A stretch of DNA of 64,000 nucleotides from an uncultured Prevotellaceae bacterium (GTDB lineage Bacteria; Bacteroidota; Bacteroidia; Bacteroidales; Bacteroidaceae), in contig ONYA01000011.1 in the NCBI GenBank assembly GCA_900321965.1, forward strand, positions 31,367 to 95,366, read 5' to 3'. The notes beneath the pieces were generated by a model. That model made no database searches, was not told the origin of the DNA, and was given only the letters and a program-made list of their open reading frames with translations. The translations under genes and the position numbers were made by a program. Of the stretch, positions 18,394 through 26,410 are shown one piece after another; within the stretch, counting starts at the first letter, position 1, and each line of letters starts with the position of its first letter.

Positions 18394-19377
18394 TTAGTCG
18401 CGATAAATCCACGATAATATGGTATTTACCCAATGTATGGAGCATCGGAACCAGCGGTAGGTGCTGACTGGTTTTCCGCCAAAGCGCAGGATGAATTCAC
18501 GGAAGGGATTGTGGGAGAAAGGCAGGCCGACATCAAGGAAATAGACGTGCTGGTAGCCTCGGGTGTGGGAGTCTTTCAGGACGTGCCACAACGTCAGTTC
18601 ATCAGGATGGACGATAGCAAACGACTTGCGACGGAAGGCGGTGTACCAGAGGTAGGCGTTCTGCTGGCTGTAGACAACGGCAGAACAGCCGACGATGTGG
18701 TCATGATAACGGGTGAGATAGAGTCGTCCGTGACCTTCTTGCTTGATGAGATAGAAGAATTTCTCGTCGGGGATATAGCGTTTGGGTTTCAGCCAGTGGT
18801 GGCGTTTCAGGAGCTTGAAGAACTGTCGCATGTCATCCTCGGTCTTCACCTCGTTGGTGACGACGCCTTTGTCGTACGCATTCTTGATGTGATGCTGCAG
18901 GCGTTCCGAAATGCGCTCTTCCGGCGTGTGGCTGTGCAGCGAGTTGTGGATGCTCATCCATCTGACGGGGAAGAACTCCTGCTGTTTCAGTTCGCGGTAG
19001 GCAAACATCTTCTCGCTGAGGTTGCTGACCTCGATATACAGCACATGATAGCCGATATGTGAACGTAGCGCGTTGAGCATCTGACCGAAGAGCTCGTATT
19101 CGGAGTAGCCCTCGTGGTTGTAGGTGTAGACGCCTTCGCCCAGGATGCGGCAATGCGTATAAATATAAGGAGGTACCCACAGCGTGCGGTAACGTACGGT
19201 GGCCAGCATGTGAGCCAGGACACGCCCGTCGCTCGCCGTTGCCACCACCATATAAGGGCGTTGGCGCGGTGTCTGCTTGACTATCTCAAACAGCTGCCGG
19301 CTGTGGAAGAAGTTGCTGTTGTCCAGCTCGGGCAGGTCTTTCTGTTTGCTGATAATATGTATGACGGGCGCATTCAT
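18394..19377 (-). CDS. FemAB/GNAT-like acyltransferase
   Basis: 327 residues. The layout fits the double-GNAT FemAB-like family found in Bacteroidetes: an N-terminal lobe (SNFFHSRQLFEIVKQTP), a central ISERLQHHIKNAYDKGV, then GHGRLYLTRYHDHIVGCSAVV and a C-terminal strand pair ending in RFGGKPVSTYRW. The substrate is unknown; polysaccharide or peptidoglycan modification is typical for relatives. The -7 box ends only 4 nt before the ATG, so the mRNA should be leaderless or initiate at the following codons. Confidence 0.68.
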   Translation of the reverse strand: MNAPVIHIISKQKDLPELDNSNFFHSRQLFEIVKQTPRQRPYMVVATASDGRVLAHMLATVRYRTLWVPPYIYTHCRILGEGVYTYNHEGYSEYELFGQMLNALRSHIGYHVLYIEVSNLSEKMFAYRELKQQEFFPVRWMSIHNSLHSHTPEERISERLQHHIKNAYDKGVVTNEVKTEDDMRQFFKLLKRHHWLKPKRYIPDEKFFYLIKQEGHGRLYLTRYHDHIVGCSAVVYSQQNAYLWYTAFRRKSFAIVHPDELTLWHVLKDSHTRGYQHVYFLDVGLPFSHNPFREFILRFGGKPVSTYRWFRCSIHWVNTILSWIYRD

Positions 19378-19381
19378 GGGG

Positions 19382-19389
19382 CAAAGATA
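19382..19389 (-). promoter_or_regulatory. -7 box of the FemAB-like gene
   Basis: Minus-strand TATCTTTG with only 4 nt before ATG. No clear -33 box. Confidence 0.55.
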
Positions 19390-19439
19390 GAAAAATATTA
19401 TGAATTATGGCGAATAAATTATGTTTTTTTTGTAACCCT

Positions 19440-19470
19440 TTTGCATTTCTCCCGTTTTTGTGTATCTTTG
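19440..19470 (+). promoter_or_regulatory. Promoter of the nitroreductase-kdsC-maf operon
   Basis: TTTG at 19440-19443 and TATCTTTG at 19463-19470, gap 19 nt; start codon 26 nt later. Confidence 0.7.
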
Positions 19471-19496
19471 CAGCGCTTAATCAACAAAAAGGATAT

Positions 19497-20033
19497 ATGA
19501 CAGACTTTAAGAATTTGGCGCAGATGCGCCGTTCACACCGTAAATTTACTGAGCAGGAGTTGGATGCTGAGCAGGTGCGCCTGATCATGCGGGCGGCTCT
19601 GATGTCGCCTACGTCAAAGGGTCAGCGCGCCTGGCAGTTCGTCGTGGTCGACGATAAGCAGGATATTGAGAAAATTGCTGACGCCAAGGACCTGGGGTCG
19701 CAGTTCCTGAAAGGTGCTCCGCTGGCTATCGTCGTGCTGGGCGACCCCGTTCAGAACGACTGCTGGGTGGAGGATGGTTCCATTGCTGCCATCTCGATGC
19801 AATACCAGGCCGAAGAGTTAGGACTCGGCAGTTGTTGGATACAGATGCGCGGTCGCGGACTCTCTGACGGCACGTCGGCCGATACCGTCATACGCGGCAT
19901 CCTTGACATTCCCGAGAACCTCAATGTGCTCTGCGTGTTGGCTATCGGTCATAAGGCTGACGAGCGGAAACCCCAGAACGAAGACAAGCTGAAGTGGGAA
20001 AACGTTCACATCGACAAGTATCGCCATGATTAA
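19497..20033 (+). CDS. Nitroreductase-family FMN oxidoreductase
   Basis: 178 residues with family features: the N-terminal phosphate-binding [33 protein letters not shown], and the central [19 protein letters not shown]. These enzymes use FMN and NAD(P)H to reduce nitro or quinone compounds; the physiological substrate is not evident. The start at 19497 (MTDFKNL) is used because the longer frame reads through the promoter. Its end overlaps kdsC by 8 nt. Confidence 0.85.
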   Translation: MTDFKNLAQMRRSHRKFTEQELDAEQVRLIMRAALMSPTSKGQRAWQFVVVDDKQDIEKIADAKDLGSQFLKGAPLAIVVLGDPVQNDCWVEDGSIAAISMQYQAEELGLGSCWIQMRGRGLSDGTSADTVIRGILDIPENLNVLCVLAIGHKADERKPQNEDKLKWENVHIDKYRHD

Positions 20034-20544
20034 CTACGATTTGCAACGCATCAAGGCTATTATCTTCGACGTCGATGGCGTGTTGTCGGCAGAGACCATT
20101 ACGCTGGCTGCCGACGGTGAGCCGTTGCGAACGGTCAACATCAAGGACGGCTATGCCATACAGTTAGCTGTGAAGATGGGGCTGCGCATCGTCATCCTGA
20201 CGGGCGGCAAAACGGAGGCCGTCCGTTTGCGCTATGAACGTTTAGGTGTAGAGGATATCTACATGGGTTGTGCCGTGAAGGTGAAGACGTATGACGAATT
20301 CCTGCAGAAATACCAGTTGACGGATGACGAGGTGATGTATATGGGCGACGATGTGCCCGACATCGAAATCATGCGCCGCGTGGGATGCCCTGTCTGTCCT
20401 CAGGATGCCTGTCCTGACGTGAAGGACATCAGCCTCTATGTCAGTCCCTACAGAGGGGGTTATGGCTGTGGTCGTGATGTGATTGAACAGACGCTTCGTG
20501 CCCAAGGGAAATGGTTGAGTAATGAAAAGGCTTTCGGATGGTGA
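20026..20544 (+). CDS. kdsC: KDO-8-phosphate phosphatase (HAD family)
   Basis: 172 residues. Removes phosphate from KDO 8-phosphate in LPS core synthesis. HAD motif I is [10 protein letters not shown], motif II VILTGGK, and motif [15 protein letters not shown]; the cap-less small form (~170-180 aa) and the [10 protein letters not shown] segment are typical of KdsC. The start overlaps the nitroreductase gene by 8 nt and the end overlaps maf by 7 nt, indicating translational coupling. Confidence 0.88.
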   Translation: MINYDLQRIKAIIFDVDGVLSAETITLAADGEPLRTVNIKDGYAIQLAVKMGLRIVILTGGKTEAVRLRYERLGVEDIYMGCAVKVKTYDEFLQKYQLTDDEVMYMGDDVPDIEIMRRVGCPVCPQDACPDVKDISLYVSPYRGGYGCGRDVIEQTLRAQGKWLSNEKAFGW

Positions 20545-21143
20545 AAGATTATAAGATGATATTGGCCAGCAATTCGCCACGCCGGCGCGAACTGTTGGCA
20601 GGTTTGGGGGTAGACTTTGAAGTGCGTGTCCTGCCCGATATTGACGAGAGCTATCCCGCTTTCTTGCCGGCTCTGCAGACGGCAGAATACATTGCCTGTA
20701 AGAAGGCTGCGGCCTATCGTGAGGTGATGGCCGACGACGAGTTGGTCATTACTGCCGACACCGTGGTGATCGTTGGTGACGAGGTGTTGGGCAAACCTTC
20801 AGATGCTGCAGAAGCTGCCCTGATGCTCAGGAAACTGAGTGGACGGACGCATCAGGTGGTGACGGGCGTCTGCCTGACAACCTGTGAGCAGACGGTACAG
20901 TTCTCTGTCAGGACGGACGTCACCTTCAAGCAACTGACTGACGACGAGATAGACTTCTACATAAAAAAGTACCAGCCTTTTGACAAGGCTGGCGCTTATG
21001 GCATTCAGGAGTGGATTGGCTACATTGGCTGTACGGGACTTAATGGTAGTTACTACAACGTCATGGGGTTGCCCGTACAGCGAATATATACCGAGTTGCA
21101 ACAGTTTACTCGTCGGCGTAGTCTTCAAGACTGTCAGCGGTGA
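20538..21143 (+). CDS. maf: Maf-family nucleotide pyrophosphatase
   Basis: House-cleaning hydrolase of non-canonical NTPs. Signature [13 protein letters not shown] at the N-terminus, the catalytic-base region ADTVV, and the [12 protein letters not shown] motif near the C-terminus. About 201 residues; a shorter start 18 nt downstream (MILASNS) is possible. Its last 38 nt overlap the 3' end of the convergent acidic-protein gene. Confidence 0.9.
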   Translation: MVKDYKMILASNSPRRRELLAGLGVDFEVRVLPDIDESYPAFLPALQTAEYIACKKAAAYREVMADDELVITADTVVIVGDEVLGKPSDAAEAALMLRKLSGRTHQVVTGVCLTTCEQTVQFSVRTDVTFKQLTDDEIDFYIKKYQPFDKAGAYGIQEWIGYIGCTGLNGSYYNVMGLPVQRIYTELQQFTRRRSLQDCQR

Positions 21144-21924
21144 TGTCATCGTCATCGCCACTCAAGTCCATCATGGTTGAGTAGTTGTCCTCGTTGATAT
21201 CGTCATCATCAGGCTCACCAATCTCAACGTCATCCTCATCGGGCTTGTTGTAGGTGTCCTCAATCTCAACATCCTCGTCTTCGTTCTCGCCGTCGAGATC
21301 TTCATCGTCGCGTGTAGCGAATTTCATGCGCGGTTTCTCAGACTCTGGCTTCAGTTTGGCAAAGATAGCCTCTACCCACGTGCCTTTCTCCACCTCGAGT
21401 ACATCATAGCCGTCGGCCATCTTCTTCTCGTACATACCGCCCTTCTTGTGCAGACGGTCCTTGGGCAGGGTAGTGGTGGAAATGTCGAAGCCACTTTCGA
21501 TGATATCTTTGATAGACTGCGACAGAGAGTCCCAACCGCCGCCGAAGTTACGATCAAGCACCTCTACCAGCTTGGCAGCAGAGATGTGGCGGATGTTCTC
21601 ATACGTCAGGTCGGTCACTCTAACGATGGGCTTCTTCTTCAGGGCCCAGGTCACCTTGACGTTCTCCGACAGCTTCACCTGTGCTACCTTGTAACCTGTC
21701 TTCTCGTATTTCTCCTTGACGGCTTTGGAATCGTCCTTGATTTCCTCTATCATAAACGCGCTGCGTATGATATCCTGATAATGACGCGGATTCTCCAGAA
21801 CGTCGGCATCTTTGTCAGCGCTTTCCCAAAGTCTGAAGATGTCGTTCTCCTGCAGATCCCAAACGCTACTCTTGTTTAATGCTTTGAGTGTCAGTCCTTT
21901 GCTGTTTTCTTCTTTCTTGTCCAT
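21106..21924 (-). CDS. Acidic cytoplasmic protein of unknown function
   Basis: 272 residues. The first ~190 are mixed alpha/beta with no recognised motif. The last ~70 residues are dominated by Asp and Glu in several blocks (DDEDLDGENEDEDVEIED, DDDDINEDN) and are likely disordered. The start at 21924 (MDKKEEN) is used because the longer frame would begin at a TTG inside the -7 box (21949-21956). No signal peptide. The acidic tail is encoded partly opposite the end of maf. Roles such as nucleic-acid mimicry or chaperoning would be guesses. Confidence 0.7.
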   Translation of the reverse strand: MDKKEENSKGLTLKALNKSSVWDLQENDIFRLWESADKDADVLENPRHYQDIIRSAFMIEEIKDDSKAVKEKYEKTGYKVAQVKLSENVKVTWALKKKPIVRVTDLTYENIRHISAAKLVEVLDRNFGGGWDSLSQSIKDIIESGFDISTTTLPKDRLHKKGGMYEKKMADGYDVLEVEKGTWVEAIFAKLKPESEKPRMKFATRDDEDLDGENEDEDVEIEDTYNKPDEDDVEIGEPDDDDINEDNYSTMMDLSGDDDDITADSLEDYADE

Positions 21925-21948
21925 ATTTGTGTTATTTGGTTTCTGCTG

Positions 21949-21956
21949 CAAAGATA
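21949..21956 (-). promoter_or_regulatory. -7 box of the acidic-protein gene
   Basis: Minus-strand TATCTTTG, 24 nt before the start codon. The spacer to the divergent rarA promoter is short and AT-rich. Confidence 0.6.
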
Positions 21957-22001
21957 GAAAATAATTTTGATATATGGATTATAATTTACGAAATAATTTT
22001 G

Positions 22002-22009
22002 TACCTTTG
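22002..22009 (+). promoter_or_regulatory. -7 box of rarA
   Basis: TACCTTTG, 9 nt before the start codon, so the leader is only a few nucleotides. -33 box not clear. Confidence 0.6.
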
Positions 22010-22018
22010 CCGCCGAAT

Positions 22019-23293
22019 ATGTCACAACCATTAGCCGAAAGACTGCGTCCCCGTACGCTTGACGACTATATCGGACAGCAACACCTGGTGGGTGAAGGGG
22101 CTGTACTGCGTCGAATGATTGATGCAGGACGCATCTCGTCGTTCATACTCTGGGGACCGCCGGGAGTGGGTAAGACAACGTTGGCGCAGATTATCGCCAA
22201 CCGTCTGGACACACCCTTTTACACGCTGTCGGCTGTTACCAGCGGCGTCAAAGATGTGCGCGACGTCATTGAGAAGGCCCAGAAAGGACGTTTCTTCAAT
22301 GCGGCTTCACCTATTTTATTTATAGACGAGATTCACCGCTTCTCGAAATCGCAGCAGGACTCGTTGCTCGGAGCTGTTGAACGGGGTGTTGTCACGCTGA
22401 TTGGTGCGACGACGGAGAATCCTTCGTTCGAAGTCATACGTCCGCTACTTTCCCGTTGTCAGCTTTATGTGCTGAAGTCGTTGGAGAAAGACGACTTGCT
22501 GCAATTGCTGCAGCGCGCCATTACGACGGATGTCATCTTGAAGGAACGTCATATAGAATTGAAGCAGACGGACGCCTTGCTGCGCTTCAGCGGTGGCGAT
22601 GCCCGTAAGCTGCTCAACATACTGGAGCTGGTAGTAGAGGCAGAGGCGGGTGACGTCATCATTACCGACGAACTGGTTGTGGCGCGGCTGCAACAGAATC
22701 CGTTGGCGTATGACAAAGACGGCGAGATGCACTATGACATCATCTCGGCCTTCATCAAGAGTATCCGTGGTAGTGACCCCGATGCCGCTCTCTATTGGTT
22801 GGCGCGTATGATAGAGGGTGGGGAAGACCCGAAGTTCATTGCCCGGCGACTGGTCATTTCTGCCGCTGAGGACATTGGCTTGGCCAATCCCAATGCGCTG
22901 TTGTTGGCCAATACCGCCTTCGACGTGATTCAGAAGATCGGCTGGCCGGAAGGACGTATTCCCCTTGCCGAGGCAACGGTCTATTTGGCGACGTCGCCCA
23001 AAAGCAATTCCGCCTATCTCGCTATTGACGCTGCCTTGCAGTTGGTGCGTCAGACGGGCAATCAGCCTGTGCCGCTGCCCATCCGCAATGCGCCGACCCA
23101 GCTGATGAAGGAGTTAGGCTATCATGACGGCTATAAGTATCCTCACGACTTCCCCGGGCATTTCACGCCCCAGCAGTATATGCCCGATGCCTTGCAGAAC
23201 GAAAGGCTATGGCACGCGCAACATTCACCGTCGGAACAGAAACTCTATGAGCGCATGGTTGCCTATTGGGGCGACCGTTATAAAGATGAATAA
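22019..23293 (+). CDS. rarA: Replication-associated recombination protein A (AAA+ ATPase)
   Basis: RarA/MgsA clamp-loader-like ATPase acting at stalled forks, 424 residues. N-terminal PLAERLRPRTLDDYIGQQHL, Walker [14 protein letters not shown], Walker B LFIDEIHRFSKSQQD, sensor 1 LIGATTENPSFEV, then the tetramerisation domain with SAEDIGLANP and the C-terminal PHDFPGHF-QQYMPD. The start at 22019 (MSQPLAE) is fixed by the -7 box, which lies between it and the longer upstream frame. Its stop overlaps the next start (TAATG). Confidence 0.93.
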   Translation: MSQPLAERLRPRTLDDYIGQQHLVGEGAVLRRMIDAGRISSFILWGPPGVGKTTLAQIIANRLDTPFYTLSAVTSGVKDVRDVIEKAQKGRFFNAASPILFIDEIHRFSKSQQDSLLGAVERGVVTLIGATTENPSFEVIRPLLSRCQLYVLKSLEKDDLLQLLQRAITTDVILKERHIELKQTDALLRFSGGDARKLLNILELVVEAEAGDVIITDELVVARLQQNPLAYDKDGEMHYDIISAFIKSIRGSDPDAALYWLARMIEGGEDPKFIARRLVISAAEDIGLANPNALLLANTAFDVIQKIGWPEGRIPLAEATVYLATSPKSNSAYLAIDAALQLVRQTGNQPVPLPIRNAPTQLMKELGYHDGYKYPHDFPGHFTPQQYMPDALQNERLWHAQHSPSEQKLYERMVAYWGDRYKDE

Positions 23294-23910
23294 TGGAGCA
23301 GGATATCGTTATTAAGATTATTGAGCTGTTAGGTACCTTCGCTTTTGCTATCTCAGGCATCCGTCATGCTGCCGCCAAGCAGTTCGACTGGTTCGGCGGT
23401 TATGTCTGCGGTATTGCAGTAGCTATTGGCGGCGGTACTATTCGTGACGTCATGTTAGGAACGACACCTTTCTGGATGACTACACCTATTTATATGATAT
23501 GTACGGCGGTTGCCCTTTTGACGGTAGCTTTCTTCGGCAAGTGGATGGAACCGCTGAAGAATGCGTGGTTTGTCTTCGACACCTTGGGCTTGGCGCTTTT
23601 CACGATTGCCGGCATCCAGAAGTCACTCGCTTTCGGCCAGCCCTTCTGGGTAGCTATCATCATGGGTTGTATCACGGGTTCTGCGGGTGGCGTCATCCGC
23701 GATGTGCTGTTGAACAACGAACCGGTTATCTTCCACAAGGAGATTTACGCGATGGCTTGTGTGCTGGGCGGTATCGTCTATTGGGGATTGATGGAGTTAG
23801 GGGTGCCTGTTGAAATGACAGCCGTCTTGTCCTTTCTCACCACCTGTCTGATACGGTTTCTTGCTGTGCGTTACCACATTTCGCTTCCCACGCTCAAGAA
23901 CGAGGAGTAG
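23293..23910 (+). CDS. TRIC/YicG-type (UPF0126) membrane channel protein
   Basis: 205 residues with seven hydrophobic segments and the internally duplicated GGG-T-RD motif of the family: AIGGGTIRDVMLG in the first half and GSAGGVIRDVLLN in the second. Bacterial members are K+-permeable trimeric channels related to the animal TRIC channels. Coupled to rarA by a 1-nt overlap; its end overlaps the convergent helicase gene by 17 nt. Confidence 0.88.
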   Translation: MEQDIVIKIIELLGTFAFAISGIRHAAAKQFDWFGGYVCGIAVAIGGGTIRDVMLGTTPFWMTTPIYMICTAVALLTVAFFGKWMEPLKNAWFVFDTLGLALFTIAGIQKSLAFGQPFWVAIIMGCITGSAGGVIRDVLLNNEPVIFHKEIYAMACVLGGIVYWGLMELGVPVEMTAVLSFLTTCLIRFLAVRYHISLPTLKNEE

Positions 23911-25156
23911 ACTTGTTGTTGTGTGGGCGGTTATGGCGCTTGCCATTGCCGTGACTGTGCCAGCGACCATGTCTGCGGGTGTTGGAACGCTTCTTCTCGC
24001 GCTTGGTATATTCGGGACCTTCGCCTAATCCTTCGGGCATGGGGTTCTTCAGCACTTCCTTACCTAAGAAGTGTTCTATTTCATGGAACTTGCCCATCTC
24101 TGCCTCGTTGACGAAGGTGATGGCCACACCGTCGCGGTCAGCACGCGCCGTACGACCGATACGGTGTACGTAATCCTCTGCATCATGAGGTACGTCGTAG
24201 TTGATGACGATGCGGATATCATCGATGTCAATACCTCGGCTGACGATGTCGGTAGCTACAAGAACGTCCACCTGTCCGGCCTTGAAACGGTACATCACGT
24301 CGTCGCGTTCTGCTTGCGACAAGTCGCTGTGCATTTCGGCACAGTTGATTTTCATACGCTTCAGCTGGCGGGTAATATCCTTTACACGGTCTTTCTTGCC
24401 GCTGAAGATGATGACGCGTTGCAAGTCGCCCGCCTTGAACAGATACTCAATGATCTTAAGTTTCTGAGGGTCGTAGCAGACGTAGGCCGACTGTTGGATT
24501 TTCTCTGCTGGCTTCGATACGGCGAGCTTGATTTCTACGGGGTCGTGCAGCAACGATACGGCTAACTCGCGGATTTTGGCTGGCATCGTTGCCGAGAACA
24601 TGACGCGCTGACAGGTTGCTGGCAGCTCCTTGACAATACGCATGATGTCTTCCGAGAAGCCCATGTCCAGCATACGGTCGGCCTCGTCGAGCACGAAGAA
24701 CGAACAGCGTGACAAGTCGAGATTTCCCACCTTCAGATGGCTCAGCAGACGTCCGGGCGTTGCAATGAGTACGTCGGCACCGAGGCGCATACCACGCAAT
24801 TCCTGATCGTAGCGCCCACCGTCGTTGCCGCCATAGACGGCCACCGATGATACACCGTCCAGGTAGTAGCCAAACCCTTGCATGGCCTGGTCAATTTGCT
24901 GTGCTAATTCACGCGTTGGTGACATAATGACGCAGTTGATGGCATCCTTAGGATAATCGCCGTCGTCGAGCATGGAAAGGATGGGCAGCAGGTAGGCAGC
25001 CGTCTTTCCCGTGCCTGTCTGTGCTACGCCTAAGACGTCGTAGCCGTCGAGTATTTCAGGAATGCACTTCTCTTGTATCGGCGTCATATCGTCGAAACGC
25101 ATGTCATAGAGTGCATCGAGGATATTATCGTTCAAATAGGTTTCTTCAAATTTCAT
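23894..25156 (-). CDS. DEAD-box RNA helicase (RhlE-like)
   Basis: 420 residues. Q-motif MTPIQEKCIPEIL, Walker A AQTGTGKT, PTRELAQQ, TPGR, DEAD (VLDEADRMLDMGF), SAT, then ATDIVSRGIDI and HRIGRTAR. After ~residue 375 the tail is basic and His/Arg/Asn-rich (RRHGRWHSHGNGKRHNRPH), suiting RNA binding. Likely acts in RNA turnover or ribosome assembly. The gap to lptG upstream is filled by heptamer repeats. Confidence 0.9.
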   Translation of the reverse strand: MKFEETYLNDNILDALYDMRFDDMTPIQEKCIPEILDGYDVLGVAQTGTGKTAAYLLPILSMLDDGDYPKDAINCVIMSPTRELAQQIDQAMQGFGYYLDGVSSVAVYGGNDGGRYDQELRGMRLGADVLIATPGRLLSHLKVGNLDLSRCSFFVLDEADRMLDMGFSEDIMRIVKELPATCQRVMFSATMPAKIRELAVSLLHDPVEIKLAVSKPAEKIQQSAYVCYDPQKLKIIEYLFKAGDLQRVIIFSGKKDRVKDITRQLKRMKINCAEMHSDLSQAERDDVMYRFKAGQVDVLVATDIVSRGIDIDDIRIVINYDVPHDAEDYVHRIGRTARADRDGVAITFVNEAEMGKFHEIEHFLGKEVLKNPMPEGLGEGPEYTKREKKRSNTRRHGRWHSHGNGKRHNRPHNNKSTPRS

Positions 25157-25159
25157 TCA

Positions 25160-25208
25160 ATCTTCAATCTTCAATTTTCAATTTTCAATTTTCAATGTTC
25201 AATCTTAA
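25160..25208 (-). repeat. Heptamer tandem repeat upstream of the DEAD-box gene
   Basis: Seven 7-nt units, on the minus strand mostly TGAAAAT and TGAAGAT with one TGAACAT, run from the stop codon of lptG to 3 nt before the helicase start codon. Confidence 0.85.
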
Positions 25209-26410
25209 TTCGGTGCTTGTCGCCAACAGAAGTAGGCGATGAAAACATATAGAATATTGGGAATCCATTCGGCCACGATGGCAGGCGTACCGGCATTGAT
25301 GGCGAATGTTGCTGAGATGGTTTGCAGCAGAATATAGGCAAACGAAAGGGCAAGACCGATGCCTAAGTAGAGTCCCATACCGCCTTTGCGCTTGCGTGAC
25401 GACAGCGAGGCACCGATGACGGTAAGGATGAACGAGGCGAACGACATGGCTATACGCTTATGGTATTCCACCTCGTACTGCACCACGTTCTGCGAGCCGC
25501 GCTCCTGCTGTTTTGAGATGTATTCGCGCAATTCGGGGCTCGTAAACGTCTCCTGCTGTCCTTTCGAAAACACCAAGTCCATGGGCTCCATCATCACCGT
25601 CGTGTCTATTTCGGCACCCGTTTGTATTTCTTCGCGCAGACCTCTCAGCGTACGGATTTTATAGTTCTGCGCACGCCAGTGGAAGCGCGATTCGCTGATA
25701 GTGTCGTAGCGTATGACGCTGGCCGTCATGTGGCTGACGAGCTTTTTCTTCTCGAACTTGTCTAACGAGAAGCCGTAGCCCGTCTTTGTCTGGTCGTCAT
25801 ACTGCTGCATATAGGCAATGACACCTTTTCCCACCTGTAGCTGTACGTTTGAAGCCGTTGTGATTTTCTTGTTGTCCTTATACCTTGTTTCAAAGTTTTG
25901 GCGTATGACCGTTCCTTTGGGTATGACGTATGAGCCGAGGTGGAAGTTCAGGAAGGCAATGAGTGCGGCTGAAATGAAGTATGGCCGCATCAGCCGTTTG
26001 AAGCTCAGGCCTGAAGCTAACATGGCGATAATCTCGCTATTGCCTGCCAACTTCGATGTGAAGAAGATGACGGCAATGAAGACGAACAACGGCGAGAAGA
26101 GGTTGGCGAAGTATGGTACGAAGTTGGCATAGTAGTCAAAGACGATAGCCTTCAGCGGCGCATGGTTAGTGGTGAACTTTGCCAGGTTCTCGTTGACGTC
26201 AAAGACTATCGAGATAGAGATTATCAGCAAGATGGAGTAGATGTAGGTGCCGATGAACTTCTTGATGATGTATCGGTCAATACGTGGCAGATAGTGGAAC
26301 GGGTTGAGATACTTCAAGTAGCTCAGCCAATGACCAACATGACGCAGACCACGACCAACATAACGCAGTCCACGGCCAATTTGACTCAGGATAATCTTCA
26401 GCTTCTTCAT
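25205..26410 (-). CDS. LptF/LptG-family LPS export permease
   Basis: ~401 residues. One of the paired inner-membrane subunits of the Lpt transporter that pulls LPS out of the inner membrane. Visible are YIIKKFIGTYIYSILLIISI (first membrane helix), AIIFFTS-like second helix, SEIIAMLASGLSF (the coupling-helix region for LptB), a long periplasmic jellyroll stretch, and three C-terminal helices. The first ~35 residues before the first helix are an unusual extension of 7-residue repeats (GRGLRYV, GRGLRHV). Start at 26410 gives an ATGA overlap with tgt. F versus G is not resolved. Confidence 0.86.
   Translation of the reverse strand: MKKLKIILSQIGRGLRYVGRGLRHVGHWLSYLKYLNPFHYLPRIDRYIIKKFIGTYIYSILLIISISIVFDVNENLAKFTTNHAPLKAIVFDYYANFVPYFANLFSPLFVFIAVIFFTSKLAGNSEIIAMLASGLSFKRLMRPYFISAALIAFLNFHLGSYVIPKGTVIRQNFETRYKDNKKITTASNVQLQVGKGVIAYMQQYDDQTKTGYGFSLDKFEKKKLVSHMTASVIRYDTISESRFHWRAQNYKIRTLRGLREEIQTGAEIDTTVMMEPMDLVFSKGQQETFTSPELREYISKQQERGSQNVVQYEVEYHKRIAMSFASFILTVIGASLSSRKRKGGMGLYLGIGLALSFAYILLQTISATFAINAGTPAIVAEWIPNILYVFIAYFCWRQAPN
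26320..26382 (-). repeat. 21-nt in-frame tandem repeat at the lptF/G 5' end
   Basis: Three consecutive 21-nt units (26320-26340, 26341-26361, 26362-26382), with a degenerate fourth at 26383-26403, encode the heptad-like GRGLRYV repeats before the first membrane helix. Confidence 0.8.
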
